Origin: Lewinellaceae bacterium
Lineage (GTDB): Bacteria; Bacteroidota; Bacteroidia; Chitinophagales; Saprospiraceae
Reading direction: 5' to 3'
DNA: 64,000 bases
Assembly (NCBI GenBank): GCA_020636435.1
Contig: JACJXX010000001.1
Coordinates: 3,737,001 to 3,801,000, forward strand
Every line of letters begins with the position of its first letter. Positions within the stretch are counted from its first letter, which is position 1. The notes beneath the pieces were generated by a model. That model was given only the letters and a program-made list of their open reading frames with translations, had not been told where the DNA came from and searched no databases. The translations under genes and the position numbers were made by a program. Positions 26,907 through 35,879 of this stretch are shown in pieces.

Positions 26907-27009
26907 TTATCGGAAGGTTTGGAAAAGCATGATGTTTTTGGCTCCGAATTTGTCCGGTTTCGTGTACGATGTACGCGGCAGGACAGGGCTTGAAAGTGTA
27001 CGGTGGACG

Positions 27010-27045
27010 CCTGCCTGCAAGGCCGCGGCTCTCGCGGCAGGCAGG
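27010..27045. repeat. CCTGCCTGC hairpin repeat (copy 2)
   Basis: CCTGCCTGC (27010-27018) and GCAGGCAGG (27037-27045) repeat the arms seen at 1055-1088. The loop contains GGCCGC. Confidence 0.5.
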
Positions 27046-27118
27046 TTTGGGCAACAGCTCGTACATTGTACACCTCATACATAACTCAAAACAAATTTGG
27101 GGTTATGAACTTCTTCAG

Positions 27119-27694
27119 TTACAAAGCCTCACCATTATTTATGAAATCACGGACAATCAATTCCGCTTTGGCCAAAGCGTCGTCCAATACATCATTAACC
27201 AGCACCACGTCGAATTTGTTCTCGTAGGCCATCTCGTCGGCGGCGCGGGCCAGCCGTTTTTCCAAAGTATTTTCGTCTTCGGTGCGGCGGGCCCGGAGCC
27301 GTTTTTCCAGTGCTTTCAGGGAGGGCGGTTTGACGAAGACGGCCAGGGCTTCCCGGGGGTAGGCCTTTTTGATGTTCATGGCCCCTTTGACGTCTATGTC
27401 GAAGATGATGTGTTTGCCTTCGGCCCAGAGGCGTTCCACCTCGCTTTTGAGGGTGCCGTAGAAGAGGCCCTCGTACACCTCTTCCCACTCCACGAAGGCA
27501 TCCTGGTTGATGAGTTCCTCGAAACGTTCCCGGCTGATGAAGTAGTAATCCTTGCCTTTTTTTTCGTGGGGGCGCCGGGGGCGGGTAGTGGCGGAGATGG
27601 AAAATTCCAGCTCGTCGAATTGTTTAAGGAGGTGGTGGACGATAGTCGTTTTGCCGGCCCCGGAGGGCGCGGCGAACAACAATAACTTGCTCAT
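27119..27694 (-). CDS. gmk: guanylate kinase
   Basis: 191 residues. It phosphorylates GMP to GDP. The P-loop 'FAAPSGAGKTTI' starts at residue 7, followed by 'SISATTRPRRPHEKKGKDYYFISRERFEELI' (GMP-binding), 'EVYEGLFYGTLKSEVERL' and 'IIFDIDVKGAMNIKKAYP'. Length is normal. Its ATG overlaps the yicC stop by four bases (ATGA), so the pair forms a translationally coupled operon, an order known in many bacteria. Confidence 0.96.
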   Translation of the reverse strand: MSKLLLFAAPSGAGKTTIVHHLLKQFDELEFSISATTRPRRPHEKKGKDYYFISRERFEELINQDAFVEWEEVYEGLFYGTLKSEVERLWAEGKHIIFDIDVKGAMNIKKAYPREALAVFVKPPSLKALEKRLRARRTEDENTLEKRLARAADEMAYENKFDVVLVNDVLDDALAKAELIVRDFINNGEAL

Positions 27695-28566
27695 ACCGAA
27701 TTCGCTACTTGTTCTTTGATCTTCTCCAGTTCGTCTTTCATGCCCACGACCAGGCGCTGGATTTCCGAGGAATACGCCTTGGCGCCCATGGTGTTGATCT
27801 CGCGGCCCATTTCCTGGCTGATGAAGCTCAGTTTGCGCCCTTTGGAAACCTTCTTTTTGTCGAGTTCTTCGAGGTAATATTTGCAGTGTTGTTCGAGGCG
27901 GACCTTTTCTTCGGTGATGTCGATCTTTTCCAGGTAGAAAAGGATTTCCTGCTCGAAGCGGTTTTCGTCGATCTTGTCTTTGCCGAGGTAGTCCTCCAGG
28001 TTTTGATGCATGCGCTGCCGCATGCGGGTGATGCGCTCTTCCTCATAAGGATTGAGCTGCCCCAGGAATTCGAGGATGTTGTTCACGCGCAGGCGCATGT
28101 CGTCTTCCATGGCCCCTCCTTCCGCGCTTCGGAATTTTTCAAAGTTGTCGATTGCCGCGTTCAGGGCGCCCATCAGGGCTTTCCATTCTTCGGCGGAGAC
28201 GGTGCCGGCGGCCGAGGCCACCACGTTGGGCAGCCGGAGGATGGCCTGAAGCATGTCCCCGGAAGGAATGCTCAATTCTCCGGACAATTTGGAGAGTTCC
28301 CGGTGGTATTTGCGAAACAGGGGCTCGTTGAGCCCGTATTCGTCATCTCCCTGGTGAGAACTCACATCTATGTTGAGGTCTACCTTGCCCCGGTCTACCC
28401 GTTCGGTGACGATCCGGCGCACATCCGATTCTTTCTCCCGGTAGTTTTGCGGCAGCTTGATGCGAATATCCGTAAACTTGCTGTTGAGCGAGCGAATCTC
28501 CACATTAATGGTCTTTTCTCCGTAGGTATGCGATACCCGGCCATAACCTGTCATTGAAAGCAGCAT
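27691..28566 (-). CDS. YicC-family endoribonuclease/stress protein
   Basis: 291 residues from ATG 28566 (MLLSMTGYGR). The open frame continues upstream to 28671, but a consensus -7 box at 28588-28595 lies in that part, so the shorter start is right. The N-terminal 'SMTGYGRVSHTYGEKTINVEIRSLNSKFTDIRIKLP' and C-terminal 'GRKLSFISQEMGREINTMGAKAYSSEIQRLVVGMKDELEKIKEQ' are family signatures. YicC proteins are reported as RNA-cleaving enzymes. It is coupled to gmk. Confidence 0.9.
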   Translation of the reverse strand: MLLSMTGYGRVSHTYGEKTINVEIRSLNSKFTDIRIKLPQNYREKESDVRRIVTERVDRGKVDLNIDVSSHQGDDEYGLNEPLFRKYHRELSKLSGELSIPSGDMLQAILRLPNVVASAAGTVSAEEWKALMGALNAAIDNFEKFRSAEGGAMEDDMRLRVNNILEFLGQLNPYEEERITRMRQRMHQNLEDYLGKDKIDENRFEQEILFYLEKIDITEEKVRLEQHCKYYLEELDKKKVSKGRKLSFISQEMGREINTMGAKAYSSEIQRLVVGMKDELEKIKEQVANSV

Positions 28567-28587
28567 ATATATTTTTTTGGCGTCTCG

Positions 28588-28595
28588 CAAAGATA
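28588..28595 (-). promoter_or_regulatory. -7 box for yicC-gmk
   Basis: TATCTTTG on the minus strand, 22 bases upstream of the yicC ATG. Confidence 0.55.
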
Positions 28596-28802
28596 TACCG
28601 CTTTGGGGAAAGTTAGCGCTTTTTGGAAACAACTTTAGCCCTTGTTTTATTTGTGCTCTTGATGTAACCAATTGATAGCTAGGTAAAAAATATTGAAATA
28701 AACTAAAGTTTTATTTTCTATTGAAAAATAAAATTCCGAAATTTGCCACTCGTTTTCCGGGAGGAAAATTGTGTATAACTTACTATAAACCAATAACTAA
28801 CG

Positions 28803-29117
28803 ATGAGAAAAGCTGATTTGGTTGCAGCAATTTCGGAAAAGACTGGTGTACCAAAAGTTGACGTGCTGGTAACATTGGAGACCTTTTTCAAGGAAGTGAA
28901 AAGCTCTCTGGCTGATGGAGAAAATGTTTACATCCGTGGTTTCGGCTCTTTCGTCATCAAAAAGCGGGCTAAGAAAATTGGCCGCCACATCAAGAAAAAC
29001 GTGGCTATTGAGATTCCCGAGCACTATATTCCAGCCTTCAAGCCGGCTAAAGTGTTTGTCGAGCAGGTCAAGGATAATGTCAACGCCATGCCCGGCGAAG
29101 AAGATGATGACGAATAA
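28803..29117 (+). CDS. HU/IHF-family DNA-binding protein
   Basis: 104 residues. 'MRKADLVAAISEKTGVPKVDVLVTLETFFKEVKSSLADGENVYIRGFGSFVIKKRAKKIGRHIKKNVAIEIPEHYIPAFKPAKVFVEQVKD' is a full HU/IHF fold, with the beta-arm region replaced by the 'GRHIKKNVAIEIPEHYIPAFKPAK' version typical of Bacteroidota. An acidic tail (GEEDDDE) follows. It bends and compacts DNA as a dimer. Upstream is AT-rich with a small TTTTCC/GGAAAA hairpin (28753-28768). Confidence 0.92.
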   Translation: MRKADLVAAISEKTGVPKVDVLVTLETFFKEVKSSLADGENVYIRGFGSFVIKKRAKKIGRHIKKNVAIEIPEHYIPAFKPAKVFVEQVKDNVNAMPGEEDDDE

Positions 29118-29173
29118 AGAGGCCGGAGCGGGCGCCCCGGCCCGAGGCGCTTTTTAAACAGAACCTGGCATTC

Positions 29174-29962
29174 ATGACGAAATTACAATGGGCCGTCATC
29201 GCTTCCGCTATAGGGATGTTCTTCATTCTCTACCTGGGTTGCGAGACTACGGCTGAAGACATAAAAGCCCTCGAAACGTCGAGAGCACTGGCGGCGGAAA
29301 GCACAGACATAAGCACCCTGGTGCAGGAGGCCAAGTCTGAACTGGGCAACATTCCTTCCAGTTCGGTCCTGGCGCTGGAAACCGAGCTGGAAAATGCCCT
29401 GGCCGACTCTGCCCGTGCGGAAGCGCTCAAGAGCCTGGCGTCGAAATGGTACGAGCTGGGCTATCCGGCCATATCCGGGTATTACGCCCAGGAAATAGCG
29501 GAACTGCTGGGCACCGAAGAAAGCTGGGCGATTGCGGGAACGACCTACACCATCTGCATTCAGCAGAGCCAGGAAGAAAAAGTAAAGGATTTTTGCGCGG
29601 GCAGGGCAGTACAAGCCTTCGAAAGCGCCATTTCGCTCAATCCGGAAGAGATCGCACATCAGGTAAACCTGGCGCTGGCCTATACTTCCAGGCCGCCGCA
29701 GGACAACCCCATGAAAGGGATTCTGATGTTGCGCGAACTCAACCAAAAGGAGCCTGACAATGTTCTCGTTTTGAACACTTTGGCCAGGCTTGCCCTGCAA
29801 ACCGGGCAATATTCTAAAGCCGTGGAGCGCCTGGAACGCGCTCTCGAACTGGAGCCTGGCAATTCCAATACGATTTGTCTACTGGCAGATGCCTACGCAG
29901 GCAACGGCGACGCCTCCAAAGCAGAGGCCTTCGCCCAACAGTGCCGAAACCTGCCAAGATAA
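29174..29962 (+). CDS. TPR protein, membrane-anchored or lipoprotein
   Basis: 262 residues. The N-terminal hydrophobic segment (WAVIASAIGMFFILYLGC) could be a lipoprotein signal with Cys at position 23, although the lipobox YLGC is imperfect, or a membrane anchor. TPR-type units follow: 'AVQAFESAISLNPEEIAHQVNLALAYTSR', 'NVLVLNTLARLALQTGQYSKAVERLERALELEPGNSNTICLLADAYAGNGDASKAEAFAQQC'. It follows the HU gene by 56 bases and may be in the same transcript. The partner is unknown. Confidence 0.8.
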   Translation: MTKLQWAVIASAIGMFFILYLGCETTAEDIKALETSRALAAESTDISTLVQEAKSELGNIPSSSVLALETELENALADSARAEALKSLASKWYELGYPAISGYYAQEIAELLGTEESWAIAGTTYTICIQQSQEEKVKDFCAGRAVQAFESAISLNPEEIAHQVNLALAYTSRPPQDNPMKGILMLRELNQKEPDNVLVLNTLARLALQTGQYSKAVERLERALELEPGNSNTICLLADAYAGNGDASKAEAFAQQCRNLPR

Positions 29963-30007
29963 ATCCGGTTATGATCATTATTCATTAATTTTTAAAAGGT
30001 TTAGCAT

Positions 30008-30103
30008 ATGCCGTGTGGAAAAAAGAGAAAGAGACATAAGATCGCAACGCACAAACGCAAGAAGCGCTTGCGCAAGAATCGTCACAAGAAGAAGAACAGA
30101 TAA
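30008..30103 (+). CDS. 31-residue highly basic protein, AURKAIP1/COX24 (mS38-like) family
   Basis: ATG at 30008, stop TAA at 30101. The product is MPCGKKRKRHKIATHKRKKR followed by LRKNRHKKKNR, with 20 Lys/Arg in 31 residues. It matches the short 'GKKRKRHKIATHKRKKRLRKNRHKKK' protein that I recall as conserved in Bacteroidota, usually next to the RNase G gene, and related to the C-terminal motif of mitochondrial ribosomal protein mS38. It is probably a small ribosomal-subunit protein. It is too short for ordinary gene finding. Family assignment is from memory. Confidence 0.75.
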   Translation: MPCGKKRKRHKIATHKRKKRLRKNRHKKKNR

Positions 30104-30724
30104 ATGAATTGTGGTACCGGGTGTTGATGGCGCCGCTGGCAACTCTGCAGAAACTGTTGTGTACAGGATGCCCGTTTCAGCTTGCTCATTCGACACTTGG
30201 CCTAAAAAGAAATTTGCATTGCGCAGTATGGGGTTCTGTAAAGCCCCATACGCGTGCTGCAGCAGCCTTTAAAAGAAAAGATATTCAGAACACAGATAGG
30301 GCTATTTCGGTGATCCCCCAAATATCGCAGGGAACAGCATAGCCTGATCTGTTGGGTGAGAGAATGCAGTTGCAGGCAATTCGTACTTTTCAGCCTCTGT
30401 GCCACAAGAACGAATTCATTTCGTTCCTTTTTGCACAAGCAGCCCCAAAAGCCGAAAACAAAGAATATTGGAATACCCCTTAAGCACAGCAAGAAACAAC
30501 GAAATTCATTAGGCTTTGCCTGCTTTTCCTCTTACCGCCTGGCCTTCGTCGGCCCTGACTCTTGGGTGAATATAACCCAACAGTTCTTTTTCCAGCTGCC
30601 AGCCTGCTTTTTTCAACGCCCGGTACCATCTGTTTTGGGTTGCTTTTGCCGCATCGCCCACAGGGTTACTCAACGGAGCAACCCCTGCAGGCAGCAGGCG
30701 GAAGCGGCTTTAAAAATTATCCCC
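30104..30724 (+). other. long leader region upstream of RNase G
   Basis: The RNase G frame is open back to 30356, but the translation (rich in Lys, Gln, Phe and Cys, lacking any domain) does not look like protein. GTATGGGG (30226-30233) and CCCCATAC (30244-30251) form an 8-bp hairpin. I see no gene here. It may be a long 5' untranslated leader. Confidence 0.4.
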
Positions 30725-32275
30725 GTGGAAAAAGAACTGATTATTAATTCCACCCCCACGGAAGTTGAGATAGCGCTGCTGGAAGATTCTAAACTCGTCG
30801 AGTTGCACCATCAGAAAACAAACGACAACTTTACTGTAGGGGATATCTTTTTGGGCAGGATCAAGCGATTGATGCCCGGATTAAATGCTGCTTTCGTCGA
30901 TATCGGGCATAAAAAAGATGCCTTTCTCCACTATACCGACCTGGGGCCCAAGCTGCGTTCGCTGCTTAAGTTCACCAACAGCGCCATGTCCGGAGGGATC
31001 AGCACCCATGCGCTCGATAATTTTAAGATCGAACCGGATATCGTCAAAACGGGCAAGATCGACCAGGTGCTCAGCAAAAAACAGCCCATTCTGGTGCAAG
31101 TGCTGAAAGAACCCATATCGACCAAAGGGCCGCGGCTGAGCTGCGAACTTACCCTGCCCGGCCGCTATCTGGTGCTGACGCCCTTTTCCAATATCGTCGC
31201 CGTCTCCAAAAAGATTGCCAACGCAGAGGAACGCAAACGCCTGCAGCTCCTCGTGGAAAGCATCCGGCCCAAGAACTTCGGCGTCATCGTGCGCACCGCC
31301 GCCGAGGGAAAGAAGGTGGCCGACCTGCACGAAGAACTCTCCCTCATCATGCGCAAATGGGAGGACATCTTCCGGCAGATGCACAAGGCAAAGCCTCCGA
31401 TCAAATTGCTGAGCGAACTGGACAAGACCTCCAGCATCCTGCGCGATATCCTCAGCGACTCTTTCAACCGCATCGTCGTCAACGACAAACAGCTGTACCA
31501 GAACATCCGCAGCTACCTGGAGTCCATCGCTCCGGACCAGGTGAAGATCGTCTCCCATCACCGCGCCACCCGTTCGGTCTTCGACGCCTTCGGCGTTACC
31601 AAACAGATCAAATCCTCCTTTGGCAAAACAGCGACCATGCCCAGCGGCGCCTACCTGGTCATCGAACATACCGAGGCCATGCACGTGGTCGACGTCAACA
31701 GCGGCCACAAAATGTCGAGCCAGAACCAGGAGGAAGCCGTCATGCGCGTCAACCTGGAAGCAGCAGAAGAGATCGCCCGCCAGTTAAGGCTGCGGGACAT
31801 CGGCGGCATCATCATCATCGACTTTATCGATATGAAGAAGGCCGACCAGAAGCGGGAGCTGATCAAAGCCATGCGCCACTTCATGAAAAAGGACCGCGCC
31901 CAGCACACCATCCTGCCCCTCAGCAAATTTGGCCTGATGCAGATCACCCGGCAACGCGTGCGCCCCGAGGTGAACATCAATACGGCAGAGGTTTGCCCGA
32001 CCTGCAACGGAACCGGCAAGATCAACGCGTCCATCCTCATCGCTGATGAGATCGAACGCGACCTGAACTTCATCGTGCAGTCCAGGCCCAAATCCAAAAT
32101 AAAACTACTGGTCCACCCCTTCATCGAAGCCTATCTGAAAAAAGGATGGCCAAGCCTCCAGATGAAATGGTATATGGGCTTTTACAAATGGATTCGCATC
32201 CAGCCCAATAACGACTACCACCTCACGAAGTACAAATTCTTCGACGAGAATGACGATGAAATCCGGTTGAATTAG
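30725..32275 (+). CDS. rng: ribonuclease G (RNase E/G family)
   Basis: 516 residues from GTG 30725 (MEKELIINSTPTEVEIALLEDSKLVELH), the normal start and length for Bacteroidota RNase G. It is an endoribonuclease for rRNA maturation and mRNA decay. An S1 domain ('VGDIFLGRIKRLMPGLNAAFVDIGHKKDAFLHYTDL') comes first; the catalytic core has 'LVIEHTEAMHVVDVNSGHK' and 'GIIIIDFIDM' with metal-binding Asp residues; the zinc link 'CPTCNGTGKI' is present. It follows the mS38-like small gene. Confidence 0.94.
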   Translation: MEKELIINSTPTEVEIALLEDSKLVELHHQKTNDNFTVGDIFLGRIKRLMPGLNAAFVDIGHKKDAFLHYTDLGPKLRSLLKFTNSAMSGGISTHALDNFKIEPDIVKTGKIDQVLSKKQPILVQVLKEPISTKGPRLSCELTLPGRYLVLTPFSNIVAVSKKIANAEERKRLQLLVESIRPKNFGVIVRTAAEGKKVADLHEELSLIMRKWEDIFRQMHKAKPPIKLLSELDKTSSILRDILSDSFNRIVVNDKQLYQNIRSYLESIAPDQVKIVSHHRATRSVFDAFGVTKQIKSSFGKTATMPSGAYLVIEHTEAMHVVDVNSGHKMSSQNQEEAVMRVNLEAAEEIARQLRLRDIGGIIIIDFIDMKKADQKRELIKAMRHFMKKDRAQHTILPLSKFGLMQITRQRVRPEVNINTAEVCPTCNGTGKINASILIADEIERDLNFIVQSRPKSKIKLLVHPFIEAYLKKGWPSLQMKWYMGFYKWIRIQPNNDYHLTKYKFFDENDDEIRLN

Positions 32276-32354
32276 TTGCTGGTTGACAGTTGACAGTTGT
32301 TGGTTGTTGGTTTGGCCTTTCGCAGCCAATGAACAATCATCAACCGCCAAATCA

Positions 32355-32567
32355 TCAACGGCTACCAGTCAATCGTTGGACAGTGGGGGTGCCGGGGCCC
32401 GTCGATCCTTGAACTTCGAACAATTGATCTTCGGGCTTGTCCTGCCTTAGGCGGGTCGCCTCATCAACCTCTACCCCGCTCATCGGGCAGCCGCAATTCC
32501 AGGATTTGCACCCCGAAAGGGCTATGCACAACAACAGGATCATTCCACCTTTTTGCCAGTTCTTCAT
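32355..32567 (-). CDS. small lipoprotein
   Basis: 70 residues from ATG 32567 (MKNWQKGGMILLLCIALSGC). The lipobox ALSGC marks the acylated Cys. The short mature part starts KSWNCGCPMSGVEVDEATRL and ends in a Pro/Gly/Thr-rich tail. The function is unknown. It is divergent from the glycosyltransferase gene with only 41 bases between starts, so the two share a control region. Confidence 0.6.
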   Translation of the reverse strand: MKNWQKGGMILLLCIALSGCKSWNCGCPMSGVEVDEATRLRQDKPEDQLFEVQGSTGPGTPTVQRLTGSR

Positions 32568-32608
32568 AGATTGTGAAAAGATTTTTTTCGAAGTTACTAA
32601 ATTAGGCC

Positions 32609-33694
32609 ATGGCTTCAAAGCCTCGCATTTTGGTTGCTCCGCTCGATTGGGGGCTGGGCCACGCTACCCGCTGTGTGCCTCTTATCGAAGAAATACAGCG
32701 GCAGGGGGGCGAGCCGGTGCTTGCTTCGGCGGGCAGGGCGCTGGCTTACTTGCAGGCAGAGTTTCCAAACCTGGAAATGACGAGCCTGCCGGCCTACAAT
32801 ATCCGCTACTTTGGCGGCAATATGTACTGGAATATTGGGTTGCAGGGCCCGAAAATACTTCGGGCAGCCTGGCTCGAACACCGCCGGCTTCAACAACTCA
32901 TCCGCCGCCTGAAAATCGACGCCGTGATATCGGACAACCGCTTCGGCTGTTTTTCTTCCCGCGTGCCCGCTGTCTTTGTCGCCCACCAGCTGAATATTCA
33001 GCTTTCTCCTCCTTCTTTGCAGTGGCTGGCCAACCGGCTTTGCCGCCTGTTCATCCGGCAGTACGGTGAATGCTGGATTCCTGGCCTGCCGGGAAGCGAA
33101 AGCCTGGCAGGAGCTTTGTCGCAACCTCCGGAAGGCCTCCCCTGCCGGCACATCGGCCTGCTTTCCAGGCTTCAGCCCGAAATTGAAACCCCGGAATACG
33201 ACATCCTGGCGCTGCTCTCCGGCCCTGAGCCCCAACGCAGCCGCCTCGAATCGATCCTGCTCCGGCAACTGAAGGATTTGCCCTATCGGGTTTTGCTGGT
33301 GCAGGGCAGAACCGAAGTGGAAGAACGCCGGCAGCCATCACTCCGCATCGAGGTGGTTTCTTATCTGAAAACCGGGGAATTGCAGCGGGCGCTGAACCGT
33401 TCTACCCTCGTCATCTGCCGCTCCGGCTACAGCACCCTGATGGACCTGGCGGCTATGGGTAAAAAAGCCCTGCTCATCCCTACCCCCGGGCAGACGGAAC
33501 AAGAGTATTTGGCCCGGCGGATGCAGGAACTGGGGTATTGCCCTTATCAAAAGCAGGATGAACTTGATGTGGAAAGGGGAGTGGCGGAAGTTCAGGCTTA
33601 CTCCGGGTTTCCGAAGTGTAATGGTAATGTGAAAGAGGAGCGGCTTGCCGGGGCGGTTCGGTGGTTGATTGAGCTGATTAAGCCTGCGTATTGA
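32609..33694 (+). CDS. glycosyltransferase of the MJ1255/MurG-like (GT-B) type
   Basis: 361 residues. The N-terminal 'ILVAPLDWGLGHATRCVPLIEEIQRQGGEPVLASAG' and 'VISDNRFGCFSSRVPAVFVAHQLN' fit a GT-B enzyme. The C-terminal half has 'STLVICRSGYSTLMDLAAMGKKALLIPTPGQTEQEYLARRMQELGY', the nucleotide-sugar binding region seen in GT28-type enzymes. It probably transfers a sugar onto a lipid or surface polymer. The acceptor is unknown; rfbA 600 bases away on the other strand also concerns surface sugars. Confidence 0.8.
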   Translation: MASKPRILVAPLDWGLGHATRCVPLIEEIQRQGGEPVLASAGRALAYLQAEFPNLEMTSLPAYNIRYFGGNMYWNIGLQGPKILRAAWLEHRRLQQLIRRLKIDAVISDNRFGCFSSRVPAVFVAHQLNIQLSPPSLQWLANRLCRLFIRQYGECWIPGLPGSESLAGALSQPPEGLPCRHIGLLSRLQPEIETPEYDILALLSGPEPQRSRLESILLRQLKDLPYRVLLVQGRTEVEERRQPSLRIEVVSYLKTGELQRALNRSTLVICRSGYSTLMDLAAMGKKALLIPTPGQTEQEYLARRMQELGYCPYQKQDELDVERGVAEVQAYSGFPKCNGNVKEERLAGAVRWLIELIKPAY

Positions 33695-33870
33695 GGTTTT
33701 GACGTTGAAAAAGAAAATGGATTGGGAGAATGTTCAAAGTTTTGTGTTTAACGTTCCAGGTTGCCCTAAAACAAGCAGTTTACGATCGGAGTGTCATAGT
33801 TTCCTGAACAGTACCTGGATTGGAGAACGAAGTTATGGTTCAATCCCGATTAATACCAAAGGTATAGCCG

Positions 33871-34088
33871 GTAAGTGGCCGGACAGTATTAAATTACGTA
33901 TTCCGTCTATATTCCAGCCCTAAGATCGAAGGATACTGTCCTCCCCGGGGGGAGGTTAGGAGGGGGACTCGGAGACGAAAACCCTCGAAAATCCCCCCTC
34001 GAACTCCCCCCAAGGGGAGACAACTGCCTTCGATGGAGAGCTGGGGAGAGGTCGTTTATATGTAACCTAAATATGTCCGGCCACTTAC
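33871..34088. repeat. 218-bp element with 15-bp perfect terminal inverted repeats
   Basis: GTAAGTGGCCGGACA (33871-33885) and TGTCCGGCCACTTAC (34074-34088) match perfectly. The inside holds runs such as CCTCCCCGGGGGGAGG and CCCCCTTGGGG-like palindromic G/C tracts. It is a candidate non-autonomous mobile element. The rest of 33695-34272 shows no recognisable gene. Confidence 0.5.
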
Positions 34089-34272
34089 TCCCCTGCCTTG
34101 CCTCGCCAGATCATACAGTGCTCCTTCATAATATCCAGGCCCCGATGACATGGCCGTTACCGTCCGGGAAGGCCTGGTTAGCTGGTCCGGGAAGCTCATT
34201 TTATTGTAAACCGGATGGTAGGTCTTTGCTTCCCTTTCGAACCCCAATGAATTATAACACCCTGCTCCTCAG

Positions 34273-35145
34273 CTACCCCTCCTCCTGCCTCAGCAAATTG
34301 AGCAAATACTCCCCGTACCCGCTTTTGAGGTACCTATGAGCTTGTTTTTCCAGTTGCTCCGCGTCGATGAATCCCATCTCGTAGGCCGCTTCCTCGATGC
34401 AGCCGATCTTCAGCCCCTGCCTGTCCTCGATCACTTCGATAAACTGGCTGGCCTGCATGAGCGACTTATGGGTGCCGGTATCCAGCCAGGCCACCCCCCG
34501 CCCCAGGACGGCCACTTTCAGCTTGCCGGCTGCCAGGTAGTGCTTGTTGACGTCGGTGATCTCGTACTCCCCTCTGGCGCTGGGCTTCAGGTTTTTGGCG
34601 ATCTCCACCACCTCATTGTCGTAAAAATAAAGGCCGGGGACGGCGTAGTGGGATTTGGGCTTTGCCGGTTTTTCTTCGATGGACAAGGCCTTGAAGCCGC
34701 TGTCAAATTCGACGACGCCGTAGCGCTGCGGGTCGGCCACCCAATAGGCGAAAACGATGCCGCCGCCGGGGTTGGTGCAGCTCCGCAGCATTTCATGCAG
34801 CCCGGCGCCGTAGAAGATGTTGTCGCCCAGGATCAGCGCGGCAGGGTCGCTTCCGATAAAGCTTTCGCCCAGAACGAAAGCCTGCGCCAGGCCATTGGGT
34901 TCGTGCTGTGGGATGTAGGAAAAGTTGCAGCCGATCTGGCTGCCGTCGCCCAGCAGTTTTTTAAAACCGGGAAGGTCGTGAGGAGTAGAGATGATCAGAA
35001 TATCGCGGATGCCAGCAGTAAGCAGGGTCGATAGCGGATAATAGATCATGGGCTTGTCGTAAACCGGCATGAGTTGCTTGCTCACTGCCAGAGTAAGCGG
35101 GTATAACCGGGTGCCCAGCCCTCCGGCCAGTATAATTCCCTTCAT
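34273..35145 (-). CDS. rfbA: glucose-1-phosphate thymidylyltransferase
   Basis: 290 residues. It makes dTDP-glucose from dTTP and glucose-1-phosphate, the first step to dTDP-rhamnose and other surface sugars. Diagnostic: 'MKGIILAGGLGTRLYPLTLAVSKQLMPVYDKPMIYYPLSTLL', 'LILGDNIFYGAGL', 'VFAYWVADPQRYGVVEFD', 'SIEEKPAKPKSHYAVPGLYFYDN', 'GRGVAWLDTGTH'. Full length. The usual rfbB/C/D genes are not adjacent. Confidence 0.95.
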   Translation of the reverse strand: MKGIILAGGLGTRLYPLTLAVSKQLMPVYDKPMIYYPLSTLLTAGIRDILIISTPHDLPGFKKLLGDGSQIGCNFSYIPQHEPNGLAQAFVLGESFIGSDPAALILGDNIFYGAGLHEMLRSCTNPGGGIVFAYWVADPQRYGVVEFDSGFKALSIEEKPAKPKSHYAVPGLYFYDNEVVEIAKNLKPSARGEYEITDVNKHYLAAGKLKVAVLGRGVAWLDTGTHKSLMQASQFIEVIEDRQGLKIGCIEEAAYEMGFIDAEQLEKQAHRYLKSGYGEYLLNLLRQEEG

Positions 35146-35154
35146 GAGTAGTTG

Positions 35155-35275
35155 TTTTGGTTGATTGGTTGATTTAGTTGATTTGGTTGATTACGTTGAA
35201 TGAGTTGATTGGTTGACTGGCGTGCCAATACGGAATCAACTCCATCAACAAGTCAACCAATCAACCGACCCGGGA
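35155..35275. repeat. GGTTGATTGGTTGA repeat with inverted end
   Basis: A run of related TTGATT/GGTTGA units upstream of rfbA ends in the complementary TCAACCAATCAACC at about 35257-35270. It fills the gap between rfbA and the response regulator. Confidence 0.5.
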
Positions 35276-35650
35276 AGCAATATCCTGAAAAATGCGGCGG
35301 ATGCGCAGAACCAGTTCTACCGGTTTGAAGGGCTTGGTGACGAAGTCGTCGGCGCCCTTCTGCATGGCCTCCAGGATGAGGTTTTCGTTTTCCAGAGGAG
35401 CGATGATGATGATGGGGACGTTCATTTCCATATCGTTGCGCACCAGGCTGATCAGTTCCATTCCGGAGATTTTGGGCACGTCAATGTCTGTAACGATGAG
35501 GTCTGGCCGTTCCTTTTGGATGATATCCCGGGCTTCCTTGCCATCGACCGCCAGGAAAAGCTCGTAGCCTTGCTTCTGCAAACGGAATTTCAGCGCGGTT
35601 AGAAGGATTTCTTCATCTTCGCAGATGAGGATTTTTTTCAGATTTGCCAT
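35261..35650 (-). CDS. single-domain response regulator (CheY-like)
   Basis: 129 residues, only a receiver domain. Present: acidic pair 'CEDEE', phospho-acceptor Asp in 'DLIVTDIDVP', and the conserved Lys in 'FVTKPFKP'. The switch Thr/Ser after beta-4 appears to be replaced ('PIIIIAPLEN' where 'PIIxLTA' is usual), so output may differ. There is no kinase or output domain nearby. It may act by protein contact. Confidence 0.88.
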   Translation of the reverse strand: MANLKKILICEDEEILLTALKFRLQKQGYELFLAVDGKEARDIIQKERPDLIVTDIDVPKISGMELISLVRNDMEMNVPIIIIAPLENENLILEAMQKGADDFVTKPFKPVELVLRIRRIFQDIASRVG

Positions 35651-35879
35651 AGGCTGTTTTCGGTATGCCTCTCAAATGGATTAAAGATATGTTTCTTTGC
35701 CAAATTTTGTGCCATAGAGCCGCCGGAAAGTCAAAACTCCCTCCTTAGAGCTTGTTTGGAGGTGGCGTTTTTCACCCCGGCGCCTCCTCGTGGGCCCCCG
35801 CCCGGTTGAAGGACGCGGGAAAAAGCCCCGAAAATCGTTTCCAGGTTCTTTTCTCCGATCCCGGTTTTTGGTGTAAGGA

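Noticed and set aside
30356..30724. N-terminal extension of RNase G
   Set aside because: The extension adds 123 codons with no RNase G homology, and the normal start 'EKELIINSTP' is at GTG 30725.
33699..33923. 74-codon ORF after the glycosyltransferase
   Set aside because: Composition is not protein-like, and it runs into the 15-bp inverted repeat of a candidate element.
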